64,000 nt of DNA from Vitellaria paradoxa (taxonomy: Eukaryota > Streptophyta > Magnoliopsida > Ericales > Sapotaceae), in the NCBI GenBank assembly GCA_019916065.1, contig CM034239.1, forward strand, positions 47,815,812 to 47,879,811, read 5' to 3'. Position 1 is the first letter of the stretch; each line of letters begins with the position of its first letter. Shown here piece by piece: positions 13,229-30,446 of the stretch. The notes beneath the pieces were generated by a model that worked only from the letters and a program-made list of their open reading frames with translations, had not been told where the DNA came from and searched no databases. A program made the translations under genes and the position numbers.

Positions 13229-13561
13229 AATATTAAGGTGGTATTTAGTTTGTATTTTTATTTTTTTTGTTTTCTATTTTCTATTTTGTGTGTTCTATAT
13301 TTTAAAAATTTTAAAATATAAAAAATAGAAAACACATTTAATTTGATATTTTTTTACATTTTGTTTTTTAGAATTCTTTTTGTTTTGGGCCAAAAAGGCT
13401 CAAAATAACTTTTACTCGTTTTAAATTTTATATGTAACTCATTTTCTATTTTTTAAAATAAATTTTGAAAATGTTAAAAATATATTTTTAGTTGTTTTTT
13501 TATTTTTTTAAAAATATAAAATGAAAAATATGCCTAAAACAAGTATATCAAATGTCACCTA
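13229..13561. repeat. MITE of the GGTTTATTTTTATTTT type
   Basis: Left end AGGTGGTATTTAGTTTGTAT and right end, in reverse complement, AGGTGACATTTGATATAC. The interior is a run of TTTTCTATTTT-like sequence. It resembles the better preserved copy at 35251-35589. Confidence 0.45.
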
Positions 13562-13899
13562 AATTATTTGAGTTAAATTCTAAATCGATTCAATTAGAGG
13601 ATTGTTTCAATTTGATCTAAAATATAAATAAAAGAATTTAATTCAATATTTTAAACTTATTACATTCAACGAGTTAAATTCAAACTCATTACAACTCAAT
13701 TCAATGCTTTTTATTCACACCATAATTTGTCACATAAAAAGTTAACAATATGCGCACAAATTCTTAAAACAAATTTTAGTTGTAAAGAATCATAAAAAAC
13801 GAAAAATATTAATTAGAAAAACTGCTTATAAAAATTCAGCCAAACAAGCCCTACAGTATTGATAGAGTAAAATTAGAAAAGTTGTGATCTAATCCGATC

Positions 13900-18570
<4,671 letters not shown>

Positions 18571-19889
18571 TGATATATAGATGCAAGCGATCCATTTTCT
18601 AGAGCACCACCATATAGCACCACTCATTGTTTATAGTTTAATTTGAGGCAAAGAGTAAACAAGTTAATGAACTTCATCTTGAAGTTGTGATTTCATTACC
18701 CATGCATACGTTTACTGGGGTGGTTGAAACTTCCTTGGCTGTTTCTTTGTATGTTTATTCCTTCTGTTTTTTTTTTCTTTTTTTCTTTTTTCAAGTTTAA
18801 GATTTAATGTGTGGAAATTGAAACTTGCTGATGATATTTCAACATGGCTGGCAATATTATATTTCATGGTTACTTTCAGGTGTGGATTTGTGTTCAAAAT
18901 CACTTTGACCCATTGCCTGCTCTTGATATCTTTGCATTTTTTTTTTCCATCATAACTAATTTAGTTAATTGATATCTTAAAAAAAAAAAAAAAAAGGGTT
19001 TACTTATAACCATAAGATGGAAAATTGTATAAAAATGAAATTTTGAACTGACCTTGCAGATATAAGAAAGCAAACATTTGACTATACATTGCATCAATCA
19101 CTTGTACTCTGTCCAATGATGATTATACATCGCTATGGTTGAAACAAAAATTACTTTAGCATTAACATTCTTCGTGCTTGATGGATTTTATGGTATATTA
19201 TTATAATTAAGGCCATTAAACAAATCAAAAAACCAAGTTAAACTCAAGCTTGGTTCATATTTAATTTCTTAGATATCGGTTTATTATAAATCAAGTGAAT
19301 GTTGGACATAATTTGTAGCTTGTTTAGTTTTGAGTTCAATTCAATCTTAATTCAACAAATTTAAATATCTGTAAAGTAATTTAGAAAAATTTAGCAACTT
19401 GAATTCTACTCAATTAAGGCTCTATTTAAAAATTAACAAATCAAACTTGAACATATTTTGAAGTTCGATAAAATTTTCAAATCAATCTTGAACATTCTAT
19501 TGCTCTGTTTGTTTACAGTTCTAATTACAATTAGATATATTATATATTTATGTTGATGGAAAGAAGTTAGTTGGAAAAACTTTCTATTACCACAAGGTTG
19601 TTTCAAAATTTGCTTGGTTTCATGCTGTAGAATCTATATATCTATATGATCGAGTGCATTAATATTATCTCAATATATACAAGTACAATATATATTGACA
19701 CTTTTATATAAATAATATATTTAATTTTTTTATGAGCAAAAGATTTTGTTTGAGTATTTTTTATATCATCAAATGCAGCAAGAAAATGATTCTTAATTGG
19801 TTGTCTAAAAAGTAAAGCAGCTGATTTAATAGCACGAATTGTAATAAGGACTTGATGTTATTATGTCAATAAAAAATTGGTTTATTGGT

Positions 19890-21180
19890 ATGTTAGGATC
19901 TGATTGGTAACCATTTCGTTTTCAGTTTTCTGTTTTTGTTTTCATTTTTTTTGAAAACTGAACATGAAAACGCGTATGGTAAATTTATTTTCAGTTTTTA
20001 GTTTTCAAAAAAATGAAAAGTGTTTTCAAAATTTTTAAAAATCATGAAAATACAGAAAATGTGTTTTCTCAAGTTTTCACTTTCAGTTTTTAATTTCTTA
20101 TACAACTACTAGTTACAATCATTAATTACTATCATCAACTAGTTATTACCAATAACCGACCACCACCGCCACTACCCTCCACTCATCTCCGGTCACCACC
20201 AAATATATTATTATTTAAAATAAAAATATTAAATTAATATATAAAATATATTAATATATTAATTATATATATAATGTATATTAAAATATAATATATTAAT
20301 ATATAAAATTAATATATTATATATAAAATTATTCATATATTATTTTTATTTATGTAAAAATAGATTAAATATAATTTAATTAATAATTAATTTTATCAAT
20401 AATTAATTTAATATAAGAAATTATATATTAAATATATTAATTACTTAAATTATATTAAATATATTAATTAACCAAATTATATTAATTATAATTGAATTTA
20501 ATTTGTTAAATTAATATAACATTATTTTATTAAAATATATTTAATCAATAATATATTAAATTATATTTAATATATTTTATTTTTATTAAATTGAATTATT
20601 TTTAATAAAGATATAATTAAAATAAATATGTTTAATTAATTTAAATTAAATTAATTATATAATTAAATTTAATTAATTAAATTAATATAAAAAATTAATA
20701 TAAATTATTTTTAAAAGATAATATAATTATATTATATTGAATATATTTTATTTTATTTTATTTTTATTGAATCAAATTATTTTGAAAAAATAATATAATA
20801 AAAATAATTAAATTTAATTAATATAATTAATTAATTAAATCAAGTTAATTTAAGTAATTAAATTAATTACTTTAATTAACAGGAAATATATTTTATTAAA
20901 TTATTTTTAAAAGTAATTATAATAAATTATGTTTAATATATTTTATTTTTATAGAATTAAATTATTTTTAATGATTAATTAGTTAAAATAATTAAATTTA
21001 TTAAATTTAATTAATTAACAACTGTAACTACTAAAACTAATAATTATCGTTATCAAATGTATTTTTAAGTTTTTGTTTTCTTTTCCTATTATATAAATGA
21101 AAACAAAAAATTAAAAATTGAACACAAAAATTGAACATAAAAATTGAAAACTGACAGTTTTATCAAACAAGTCATTAACT
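19890..21180. mobile_element. Candidate non-autonomous DNA transposon with an almost pure A/T core
   Basis: The left end contains GGTAACCATTTCGTTTTCAG followed by TTTTCTGTTTTTGTTTTC. The right end is its diverged reverse complement (AAAATTGAAAACTGACAG then TTTTATCAAAC). Between them, about 20215-21010 is almost entirely A and T, with endless TTAATTAAATTAATAT permutations. No transposase is present and no target-site duplication could be fixed, so element limits are approximate. Confidence 0.45.
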
Positions 21181-22239
21181 AATTGGTATACTAGACAAAT
21201 GTGGCTCTCCATAAGTACAAAGACTTGATGGAACAAAAAAGAGGCAAATTCAATTGCCTTCCAAGAAAAGATGCTACGTTGAAAAGTTCTCCTCCTCCTG
21301 TAACCTTAACTCGAGAAGGAAGACATAAAGAGGATTCTATGAAGACTCTGGATTGAAACTCATGATAGAGTCCGATCACAACAACTTAATTGATTATCTT
21401 TTTGGATAACAATACTAGATTATCTAGTTGGAAAAAAAAAAGTTTAAAAATCATCACAAATTTCTTTTTTATTTTTTATTGCAATTTCTAAATAATTAAT
21501 TATATGATGATTTTTTAACTTTTCATGTATAGAGAGAGATTATCTTAGTGACACCGAAGAGATATTTATTAAATAAATAAAATTAGGGTATGTATAAGAT
21601 ATTTATAAGACATTACTAACACGGAAGAGGTGCAAAATCGGCAAGTTCATGAGAGATTATCTGTAAAAAGACTCAATTGAGCTATCATGTATTGTACAAT
21701 TGTCAAAAAGTGTTTTGATTTAGTAAAAAGTATTCTGACAATATCATTTATTCTTGTACAGTATATTTGATTTATGTATAATATGTACAAATATAATTGA
21801 TTTGATATATATTTATTTAAGAAATATTATTTTATTGTATACATCAAAAAGAATCTAAAGTTCAATTAACTTTAGTCTTTTTTCTTTCTTTTTTTTTTTG
21901 GTGGCTATCCTAAAATGAAAATTAATTTGTTTATGTCAATGGAAAGAAAGCAATTGTATAAAATCACCCAAATGAGTAAAAGATTAGAAAGTATGATGGG
22001 TTTTGTTCTAGTCTTATTCAATTGTTAGGAATAATACATATTGTCAGTAACATAAGGTAACAAAGGGCACCATAGGCTGGCCTTAACCCCTCAGACCATT
22101 CGTACCGAAAGTCTCAACCCCCTCGAACGTAATATTAAGCCAAACTCTTTAGAAAATCAAACAACTTAATTAAGACGTGGAGTTTATTTAATTTTAATCC
22201 GAATGAAATTAAAGTTTTGATGGCCCAAAACGTGTTCAT

Positions 22240-22632
22240 TTGTTGATGATACTAAAAATGATCCCATATCGAAAAAGAGTTGAAGAGTGAGATAACTTAT
22301 AAAGTATCTCTATCTCTCTCCCTAATATAACGTATTTTAAAATTATGCTTGTGAATGTTTACGAGAAAGTGCACAAAACAAACAATATCTGTTAAGAGGG
22401 TCTACATTGTGCCTCTAGCACTCCCCTTAATGCGACGCGTTTTAAACTGTACGTGAGAGTAAACTTAATTCAACTCATAATGTTTTAAAATTGTGCTTGA
22501 GAATGTTTACGAGAAAGTGCACAAAACAAACAATATCTGTTAAGAGGGTTTACATTGTGCCTCTAGCACTCCCCTTAATGCGACACGTTTTAAACTGTGC
22601 GTGAGAGTAAACTTAATTCAATTCATAATTTT
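22240..22632. repeat. Dispersed repeat with a 148-bp tandem duplication
   Basis: Two units, 22335-22482 and 22483-22630, are nearly identical. They share TGTTTACGAGAAAGTGCACA, ACAATATCTGTTAAGAGGG, TTGTGCCTCTAGCACTCC and CGTTTTAAACTGT.CGTGAG. The preceding TGATCCCATATCGAAAAAGA and ATAACTTATAAAGTATCTC resemble a type of repeat I recall in many plant genomes. The class is uncertain; an LTR or TRIM fragment is possible. Confidence 0.6.
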
Positions 22633-25379
22633 TACTTATTATTTATGTAAAATATTTTACACATTTTTTAGAAGATGTTTTGTACATTTTTATATTTTAT
22701 TGTAAACTGAGTCTATTTTTTTTTTTTTTTCCAATCAAACTCAACTCTTGTATAAAATGAATATAAAAATTAATTTTTCTTATGACATGAGCTCAAGCTA
22801 CTATAAGCAGTTTGATTTATTTGCAACTAGAATGCTTAAAAATCTATAAAAAAAAAGGACAAAATGGGTTCGCCCAATCGATAAAGAAACACCTCTATCC
22901 CCCGTTCTTTAATACTAAATTATTTATTTTTATAAATTTTAAAATTATTTTTTATTTAAATGGGTTTACATGGAGGAGGTGGGCTAGTGAATTAACTCTA
23001 GTCTGGCCTGAGCTATCCATTTTTTCATTAGTATTTGAATTTATCCATTGGTCTGTAGTGTAAATACATTGTCGAACCTCCAAATCTAACGTTTACTCTT
23101 TCTAACCGTGCCAAACGCACCTTAAAAATAAATGATTAATTTTAGTAAACTTTTGCCATCAAGATCCCTTTTTCCTTGTTAGTTTGAATAGTTTGACCAA
23201 TTTTATTTTATGAAAAGTCAAAATGTCATTAAAAAATTAAAATTTAATTTTTATTTAATAACTTTTATGCATACATTCACATTTATATGAGCAAAACACT
23301 GCACATCCATATTAAAAAAAAAAACAAAAAAACATAATAATATACAAACTTATAAATTAGTCTAAATATGAATAATATGTTTAAAATTTATTCAATAAAA
23401 TAATAATAATAATAATAAAATTACATTTTTGTAGTCTAAACGAAAGAAACCAAAAAAAAAAAAAAAATCACAGTTAGGTCGTATAAAAAAAATTTATAAT
23501 ATATTTATTTTTTAGTATGAGTGTGTTTTTTTTTTTTTTTGGTAAATATAAATAACATATTTAAAAATTATCAAATAAAAATTAAAGAAATTGAATTTAA
23601 AATTTTTAAGATCATTTATTACTTTTCACATAGATAAATTGATCAAATTATTTAAACTAATAAAAAAACTAACAGCATGATTTTTACTGTAGAAATTTTG
23701 AACTTTAAGGGTACAAGTATCAATTTTAAAAAGGTAAAAACTTTAATTACTAAAAAGTCAGATTTTTGATGATTTCCAAGGTGAAAAATTCGATGGTCGT
23801 GATATATTTTTGAAACAATAGCTTCTTGATCATTTCCAAGGGAAAATTGCCATTATCAACTTGTGATCGATGGTTCGAATTGTTTAGTTAAAATAGACGG
23901 CTAAGATATGTTTTTGAAACAATCGTTTCGTGATGATCAACTCCTTTTCCTTAGCCAATAAGGCCACCCTTTGCCCTACTATTGTAATTATCAATTTATT
24001 GCGTTTATTATATATAATTCTTGTCAAGGCTTGTTTGGATGTAATTTTTAGTGTGTGAATATCATTTACTTTTTTTTTCTTTGAATTTTTAAATACTTTA
24101 TTAAGTTATTTTCTATTTCTTCTTTCTTTTTGATATTTTCAGATACATTATTCACATTTCTAACAAAAGTTGAAGATAAAAATAAATAAAAAAATAAAAT
24201 CATAAAAGTTTTGTAGTAGATTTTTTTTGCTTTCAAACATTTTTTCTTTAATTTTTTATAAACCAAATTATTCAAGACATAGTCAAATTGATTGGTAATA
24301 CATTTATTCGAACTTGACTCAACATATATATAAATTAAATTAATTATTTTAATACTTTTTATTCTAATAATAATTCAATTTTATTGCATTAAATAAATCT
24401 TAATAATACATTTTGAATTACAACTATCAAGTCAAATATCATCATTTTTTTTAATAGATGAGGTAGGATAAAATTAAAAAATAATAAAATTCTCAAAGAA
24501 AAATAATAATACCTAACATATATGTAATTATTAATTCTTATTATTTTAAATATCTAAGTATTGTCTAATAAATTTTATTCTAAATAATTATTTATAAATA
24601 ATTGCAAGAGTAAAATAATACAAAATTTTAAAATAATTAATTACGTTTTTATTTTGTTTTTAGAAGTTGTAACTTTTAAGCGTGTTATTTGTATCCTTTA
24701 AAACATTAAAAATTTACGTCCGTTTGACCAAAAAAAATAACAAAAAATGTAATATTTTAGTTTTTTATTTTTTACCCAAATGAAAGTAAATTTTTCAGTT
24801 GTTTTTTATAAATACGTTTAAACGCATAAAAGTTATAGCTTTTTAGGGAGTGTTTTGGTAAAAAAAACAAACACCAACTTTTAGTTGATTTAATTTTTCG
24901 TACATTTATTTTGGAATATCAAATTTTATAATTTTTTTGGTTACTTTTTACCGATTTTTGTAAATTTTTATTAATTTTTTAAATTTTACTAACTTTTGTC
25001 AATTTTTTTAGCCAAAATCACTCGTACGGATCGATAATGTTTGAATAAGTCTAATTAAAATTTTTGGATTGATCAAATACAAAAAAGTAACAGACACATG
25101 CACCCTTTTTTTTTTTTTTTTTTTGGGCTTCAAAAAGCACCAGTAGAAAAATTAAATTTATGAGAAAAAGGTCATAGAAAACGTAAAAAGGAAAAAATTT
25201 TAAATGTTTTTTTTTTTGGTTTTTTAAGCCAAACGAAACCTAAAGGCAACTTCCCCAGGAAGTTTGGCTAAAATTCTGGTTGAAACCAACGTTTCATCTT
25301 TCAAAAAATTAATGAAAGAGATCGCAGCAAATTTATCTTAACCAGATAGCAATATTCAATAAGTTTTTATGTCAAAATC

Positions 25380-25686
25380 CTCTCTGTCCTTTTTCCGAAG
25401 CTCCCAGATCTTCATTGTTCGACTCTTCATCTCCACCAGGCAACTAATTTTCTATGCACGTACCAAAAGTATGGAAACTTTGTAACTCTCTCTCTCTCTC
25501 TCTCTCTCCCTCTCTCTCTCTCTCTTCTATCAGAGATTGGTACTGTTCTTCCTCTAGGCAATTCCAAAGGTTTCTTCTACTAAATTTGTGATTTCTTTCT
25601 CTTTTGTTTTTTTGTTTTTAATGTATAATCCTTATTTGAAATTAGTCTTGTACTGATATTTTCAACTGATAATTTGATTTCACAGA
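25380..25686 (+). promoter_or_regulatory. 5' leader of IAN copy 2 with a leader intron
   Basis: The leader exon ends at 25468 before GTATGGAAAC, and the acceptor AG is at 25684-25685, one base before the ATG. The CT tract at about 25487-25525 matches that of copy 1 in position. The preceding phrase TTAACCAGATAGCAATATTC is shared with copy 3 and with the gene-less unit 4. Confidence 0.6.
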
Positions 25687-27696
25687 ATGGCTGGTAGTTT
25701 AATAGATGATGATTGGGAATTGGCTTCCCCTTTAAATGCGGCTCGGAATATTGTTTTGGTTGGACGCACAGGCAATGGAAAAAGTGCAACAGGAAATAGC
25801 ATCCTGGGAAGGAAGGCCTTTAAGTCAAGGGCTAGCTCGGCTGGTGTCACGGGCACTTGTGAGCTGCAGAGAACCGTATTGAAAGATGGCCAGATTCTTA
25901 ATGTCATTGACACTCCTGGTACATCTATCTTTATCAATCAGCCTTCAAATTCTTATTATCCTCTCTTTATATTTAGTTATCTACTCTTGGTTTGACGTTT
26001 AATTTGCTCAATCAGCTAAACTAACAAAAATTGCAGGATTATTTGATTTCTCTGCTGAGACTGGATTCATCGGGAAGGAGATTATTAAATGCTTCAAGAT
26101 GGCCAAGGATGGCATCCATGCAGTTATTTTAGTTTTCTCAGTCATGACTCGCTTTTCAAAAGAAGAAGATGCTGCCCTTCATTGTCTGCAGACTTTGTTT
26201 GAGAGTAAAATTAATGACTACCTGATTGTTGTCTTCACTGGTGGGGATTTACTCGGAGAAAATAAAACATTGGAAGATTACTTAGGCTTCGGCTGCCCTG
26301 AGCCCTTAAAGGTAAGTGTTCCTCCTATGTTTTGAACTATTTTGGCTTTTTTAAGTTTCTAAGTTTTTGAGCTATTATCATAATTTGAGTTGTTTGGCGC
26401 TTTTTCTATTCTATTTCTTTGTTCTTGAGATCTGCAGACCCTTTTTTATCCAAAATTTGGAGAATGCACAATGATAATCCAAAATTTTAGAGTGTTACTT
26501 TACAAATTTGCAGTTAAACCCTCTATTCACAGACAGACACAAACATATATATTTTCCTTCCCTTTTTTATCCGCTTGCAACTACTAGCATTTGTTCCCAT
26601 TTTCTTGTTGCAGTTTGGAACCAATGCTATTGAAGTACCGGATCTTGCAATTGATTTGTTAGTTATTCTCTATTAATTAGCTTATATATATGCTGATTGA
26701 ATGATTATCTTGTGAACATTATTGGTGTAGGAAATCCTCCTCTCATGTAAAAACAGAAGAGTTCTCTTTGATAATAAGACTGAGGATGAATTCAAGAAAG
26801 CCGAACAACTTAAACAACTTATCACTCTCATAGACGTGGTTATAGAGCAGAATGGGGGTCATCCATATACAGATGAAGTATTTGCTCAATTGAAGGTGAG
26901 AGTCCTTTCTCTTGGTTGTTTTTGCATAACTATAACATTAACAAGACGATACTTGTGGAATTGTAACAGCAAATCCACCTTTGTTGGACAGAAAGGTGCT
27001 ACTGAACTTTGTCTTCAGAAAGAAGAAATCAATTCCTTGACGGCAGGGTGCTTGAATCAGAGTCAGGAGATATCTGAATTGACAGACAAGATTTATAGGT
27101 CATATGAAGTGCAGCTCAAGCGAATAACTGAGACGGTATAAATGATTTCCTGCTTATCTTTTTGTTCAATTATTATTCAACCAAGTGTTCAGTGGTGTTT
27201 GTTTCATTGAGTCCTCTCTAGGCCTACATTTATCTTCTTGCGGCTGGATCATCTATTTATTTATTATTATTTTTTTTTTGTAGAAATATAGCATGCGGAT
27301 TCTTTTCTTTTTGCCTTTTCTTTATTTTAATTTATTTTTTGTCCTGCGTTATCAAGTGAACTATGTTTTACCGTAAACAAGTTTGTTTAATGTCTGACAC
27401 GTAGACTGAAACAAAATGTATTGCAGCCTGGGGCGTTGATGTGTAAAATTCTTTGTTTTGGTGGACAGGTTGAATCAAAGCTCAAAGAGTCTATTCGCAG
27501 TCTTGAACAGCAGTTGGCAGAAGAGCGAGCCTCTCGATTGAAGGCGGAAGAGAATGCTCGAGCAAAGTCAAGTGATGAAATTTTCAAGCTTGGAGAACGT
27601 TTGGAGAGGAAGTCAAATGATCTTGGAGAACGTTTGGAGAGGGAGACTGAGGATCTTCGCAAGCGAGCTGAGAGGGGTAATTGTTCCATTTTATGA
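25687..27696 (+). CDS. AIG1/IAN (plant GIMAP) GTPase, copy 2
   Basis: Intact paralogue of the GTPase at 14623-18570. Exons are 25687-25918, 26037-26311, 26731-26895, 26992-27135 and 27469-27696, giving 347 aa. The P-loop [12 protein letters not shown] and the conserved box (IHAVILVFSVMTRFSKEE) are present, as is TGGDLL in the G4 region. Its introns are compact (118, 419, 96 and 333 bp), making it the best guide to the ancestral gene. The last exon carries a short internal duplication, seen as LGERLER twice in the coiled coil, about 11 residues apart. The C-terminus is CSIL, a CaaX box of the geranylgeranyl type. The very high similarity of exon 1 to copy 1 (long identical runs across the P-loop) suggests recent duplication or gene conversion. 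Confidence 0.88.
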
Positions 27697-30135
27697 TGAT
27701 ATGTCGGGGCAGGAGGAGAGCCTTCCGGGGCACCATAAGTCGTTTATAGTTCAATTTGAGAGACCAAGTAACGAAGTTAATGAACTTGATTTTATCTTAA
27801 AGTTGTGACTTCAAGGTTTCCCGTGATTGGGTTTGTAATCTTGTTGAGCCGGTCTTTTTGTATACTTATTTTATTTTTTACCAGTTTTGGATTTAAGGCA
27901 TGTGTGGAATTTGCATTTTGCAGCTGGAATAATATTTCAACATGGCTGGCAAACTCTCTTTGATATATTTATTAATTGCAACCCGTTTCCTGCTCTTGAT
28001 TTCTCTTGCTGAGTTCATTGATATCTGGATTTAGTTTTTAGAGTGAATATTATCATTTACCTTTTTTTTCCCTCAATTCTTTAATACCTTTTTAAGTTAT
28101 TTCCTATTTTCTTCTTTCTTTATGATATTTTTAGATACATTATTAACATTTGTAACAGAAGTTGAAGATAATAATGAATAGAAAATAAAACCATAAAAGT
28201 TTGTACTTGTTTATTTATACTTTCAATTTTCTTTATATTTTTATTAAAATGGTAAAATGAATCAAATTATTCGACTCACTCAAATGATTCATTGGCCATT
28301 CAGTACACACACCCAAAAAAAAAAAAAAAAAATTAACTTTTTCAAACTTCTTAACCAAAAACAAAATTATTTTTTTTTCAACTTTCTCAAAATTTATGTA
28401 AATTTCTCCTATTTTTACAAATTTAAACCAAGCATTTAACTAATCACTAAATTGTCACATGTCAACCTACATGCATAGCTAGATTTTTTTGTACGGCCAA
28501 ACAGCCCTTTAATAATACATTTGTTCAAACTTGACTTAAAATATAAATAAATTAAATTAATTATTTCGTTATTTTTTATTCTAATAGCAATTAAGTTTTA
28601 TTGCATTGGATAAATCTTAATAATACACTAGCAAATGCTCGTGCCAATTTGTAAAATAAACTTGCATAAAAAATTATAAAGATAATCCAAATAAAATAAT
28701 AATACTACTAAAAAGAGACTAAGGGTGTGTTTGGTGCATAAAAAATCTCTGAAAATCTCTATACATTTTTACACATTCTTATCTTTTCAAAGTTTAAAAA
28801 AAAAATTCAATATCTTTAAAAAAAAAGTCGATAACTAAAATTCGGTTAGTCAAATAGCAAAAATTTTTTCGTCATTCTCACCATAGACTTTCAAGTTACC
28901 GAATAACACTGATTTTGACTATTTTTTGTGAGGTCGTAGAAACCATTCTAACAGATTATAGAAACCGTTTTGACGGATTCGCACGGTCAACTTCCGTTCA
29001 ATCGGTTTCTGCAATCCGTTTGGACGGATTGTAGTGTGAAGAAGTCATGACTGTCCAAAATTTTGAATCCGTTTAAACGAAAATCCAATCCATCGAAACG
29101 GAATCTTACTGTTTATCTCCAAAAAACGCGATTTGAAATATATCATCAAACACAAAAATTTTTTTCAAATTACATTTTATCTCACTTTTTATCACTCTAA
29201 ATGTACCCTAAATATAACGTAACTATGACCCAGACTAATGATCATTGTGGCCATTAAACAAAGTATCCAACAACTGAACATATTTTAAATTCAAATTCTT
29301 GAATTTTTTCTTTACATATATTTTTACATAGATTTTTAATTACACATATTAAGTCAAATAATATCATTTTTTTTAAATAGATGAGGTATAATAAAATTTT
29401 TAAAGAAAAAGTAAAAAAAACCTAACATATAAATAATAATTAATTTTTATAATTTTACAACTCTAATTATTATTTAATAAATTTTATTCTTAATAATTAA
29501 AAATTAAAAAATAATTACTTACGTTTTTGTTTGATATTTTTTATTTTATTTCTATTTTGTGAAATTTATTTGTTTATAGTTTTATTCTATCTCTTATATT
29601 AAAGGAAAAAGAATAATTGTATTTCAGTTGGTTCGCAGGTATTATTAGGATGTACTTAATGTAATAAAATTTAATTATTATTAGAATAAAAAATAAAAAC
29701 ATAATTACATGATTTATAAAATTTGAAAAATATGAACCTTAATTCAATTATTATTATAAAAAATAGAGTTACATGGTAAATTAATTTTTAAATAATAAAA
29801 AATTATTTGTGATGGGCTAAAGTTATTTATAACGTTTTTAAAGGCAAACAGGTCGTTTACTTACCCAACACGTTTGGTTAAAATTCTGATCGAAACAGGC
29901 GTTTCAACTTTCGAAAAAATTAATGAAAGAATCGCAGCAATTTTTATCTTAACCAGATAGCAATATATAGAATATATTCGAAACTATATAAAAGTGTATA
30001 AAATAAAATTATAAAAGTAAATATCTTATAATTTATATAATAAATAAAAATTTTAAATTTTATTATTTCATAATTTATATTTATAAAAATTTATAAAATT
30101 TTATTTTATTTTATTTAACTTCGAACCGACCCACG
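27697..30135. other. Spacer between IAN copies 2 and 3
   Basis: 3' untranslated sequence, then from about 28030 the start of array unit 3. It holds a MITE at 28729-29215. A short AT-rich insertion at about 29974-30128 lies between two TTCGAA sites and is absent before copies 1 and 2. No gene is seen. Confidence 0.55.
28729..29215. repeat. MITE with CCGTT/AACGG hairpin motifs
   Basis: Ends GTGTGTTTGGTGCATAAAA and ATCACTCTAAATGTACCC, with the familiar TTTTATCTCACTTTTTATCA near the right end. Several units of the form AACCGTTTTGACGGATTC, TCCGTTCAATCGG and AATCCGTTTGGACGGATT occur around 28940-29100, as in the 16540 element but with different cores. Confidence 0.45.
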
Positions 30136-30446
30136 ATATATATTGGGATCTTGTGTCAGAAAGTTCTTTGTCCTTCTCTTTCCAAAGCTTCCAGCCCAGT
30201 TCTTCATTGTAGTATTCGACCCTTCGTCTCCACCAGGCAACGTACTGTTCCGTGCACATCTCAAAGTAAATAAACTTTGTTACTATAACTCTCTCTCTCT
30301 CTCTCGGCAGAGATTTGTTCTGTTCTTCATCCAATTAATTCCCAACGTTTTTTCTAGTAAATTTGTGATATCTTTCCTTTTTGTTTTTGTTTTTGGACTG
30401 ATTGTGCCGATGTTTTTCTTTCTCACTGATAATATGATATCACAGA
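30136..30446 (+). promoter_or_regulatory. 5' leader of the IAN copy 3 pseudogene
   Basis: The leader exon ends at 30265 before GTAAATAAAC, and the acceptor AG is at 30444-30445 before the ATG at 30447. The CT tract is shortened to about 17 bases (30289-30305). The phrase CCTTCTCTTTCCAAAGCTTC is the one whose counterpart in unit 4 is split by a hAT-like insertion. Confidence 0.5.

Larger units (their letters stand above)
18571..25379. other. Spacer between IAN copies 1 and 2
   Basis: The first 400 bases are 3' untranslated sequence shared with copies 2 and 3 (AAGTTAATGAACTT, GAAGTTGTGA, TTTAATGTGTGGA). The rest is AT-rich and includes a candidate transposon at 19890-21180 and a repeat with a tandem duplication at 22240-22630. 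From about 23850 the sequence matches the unit start of the array. No gene is supported here. Confidence 0.6.

Noticed and set aside
13229..13561. An exact target-site duplication around this MITE
   Set aside because: Flanks AAAATATTA and AAATTATTT are both AT-rich and match no better than chance.
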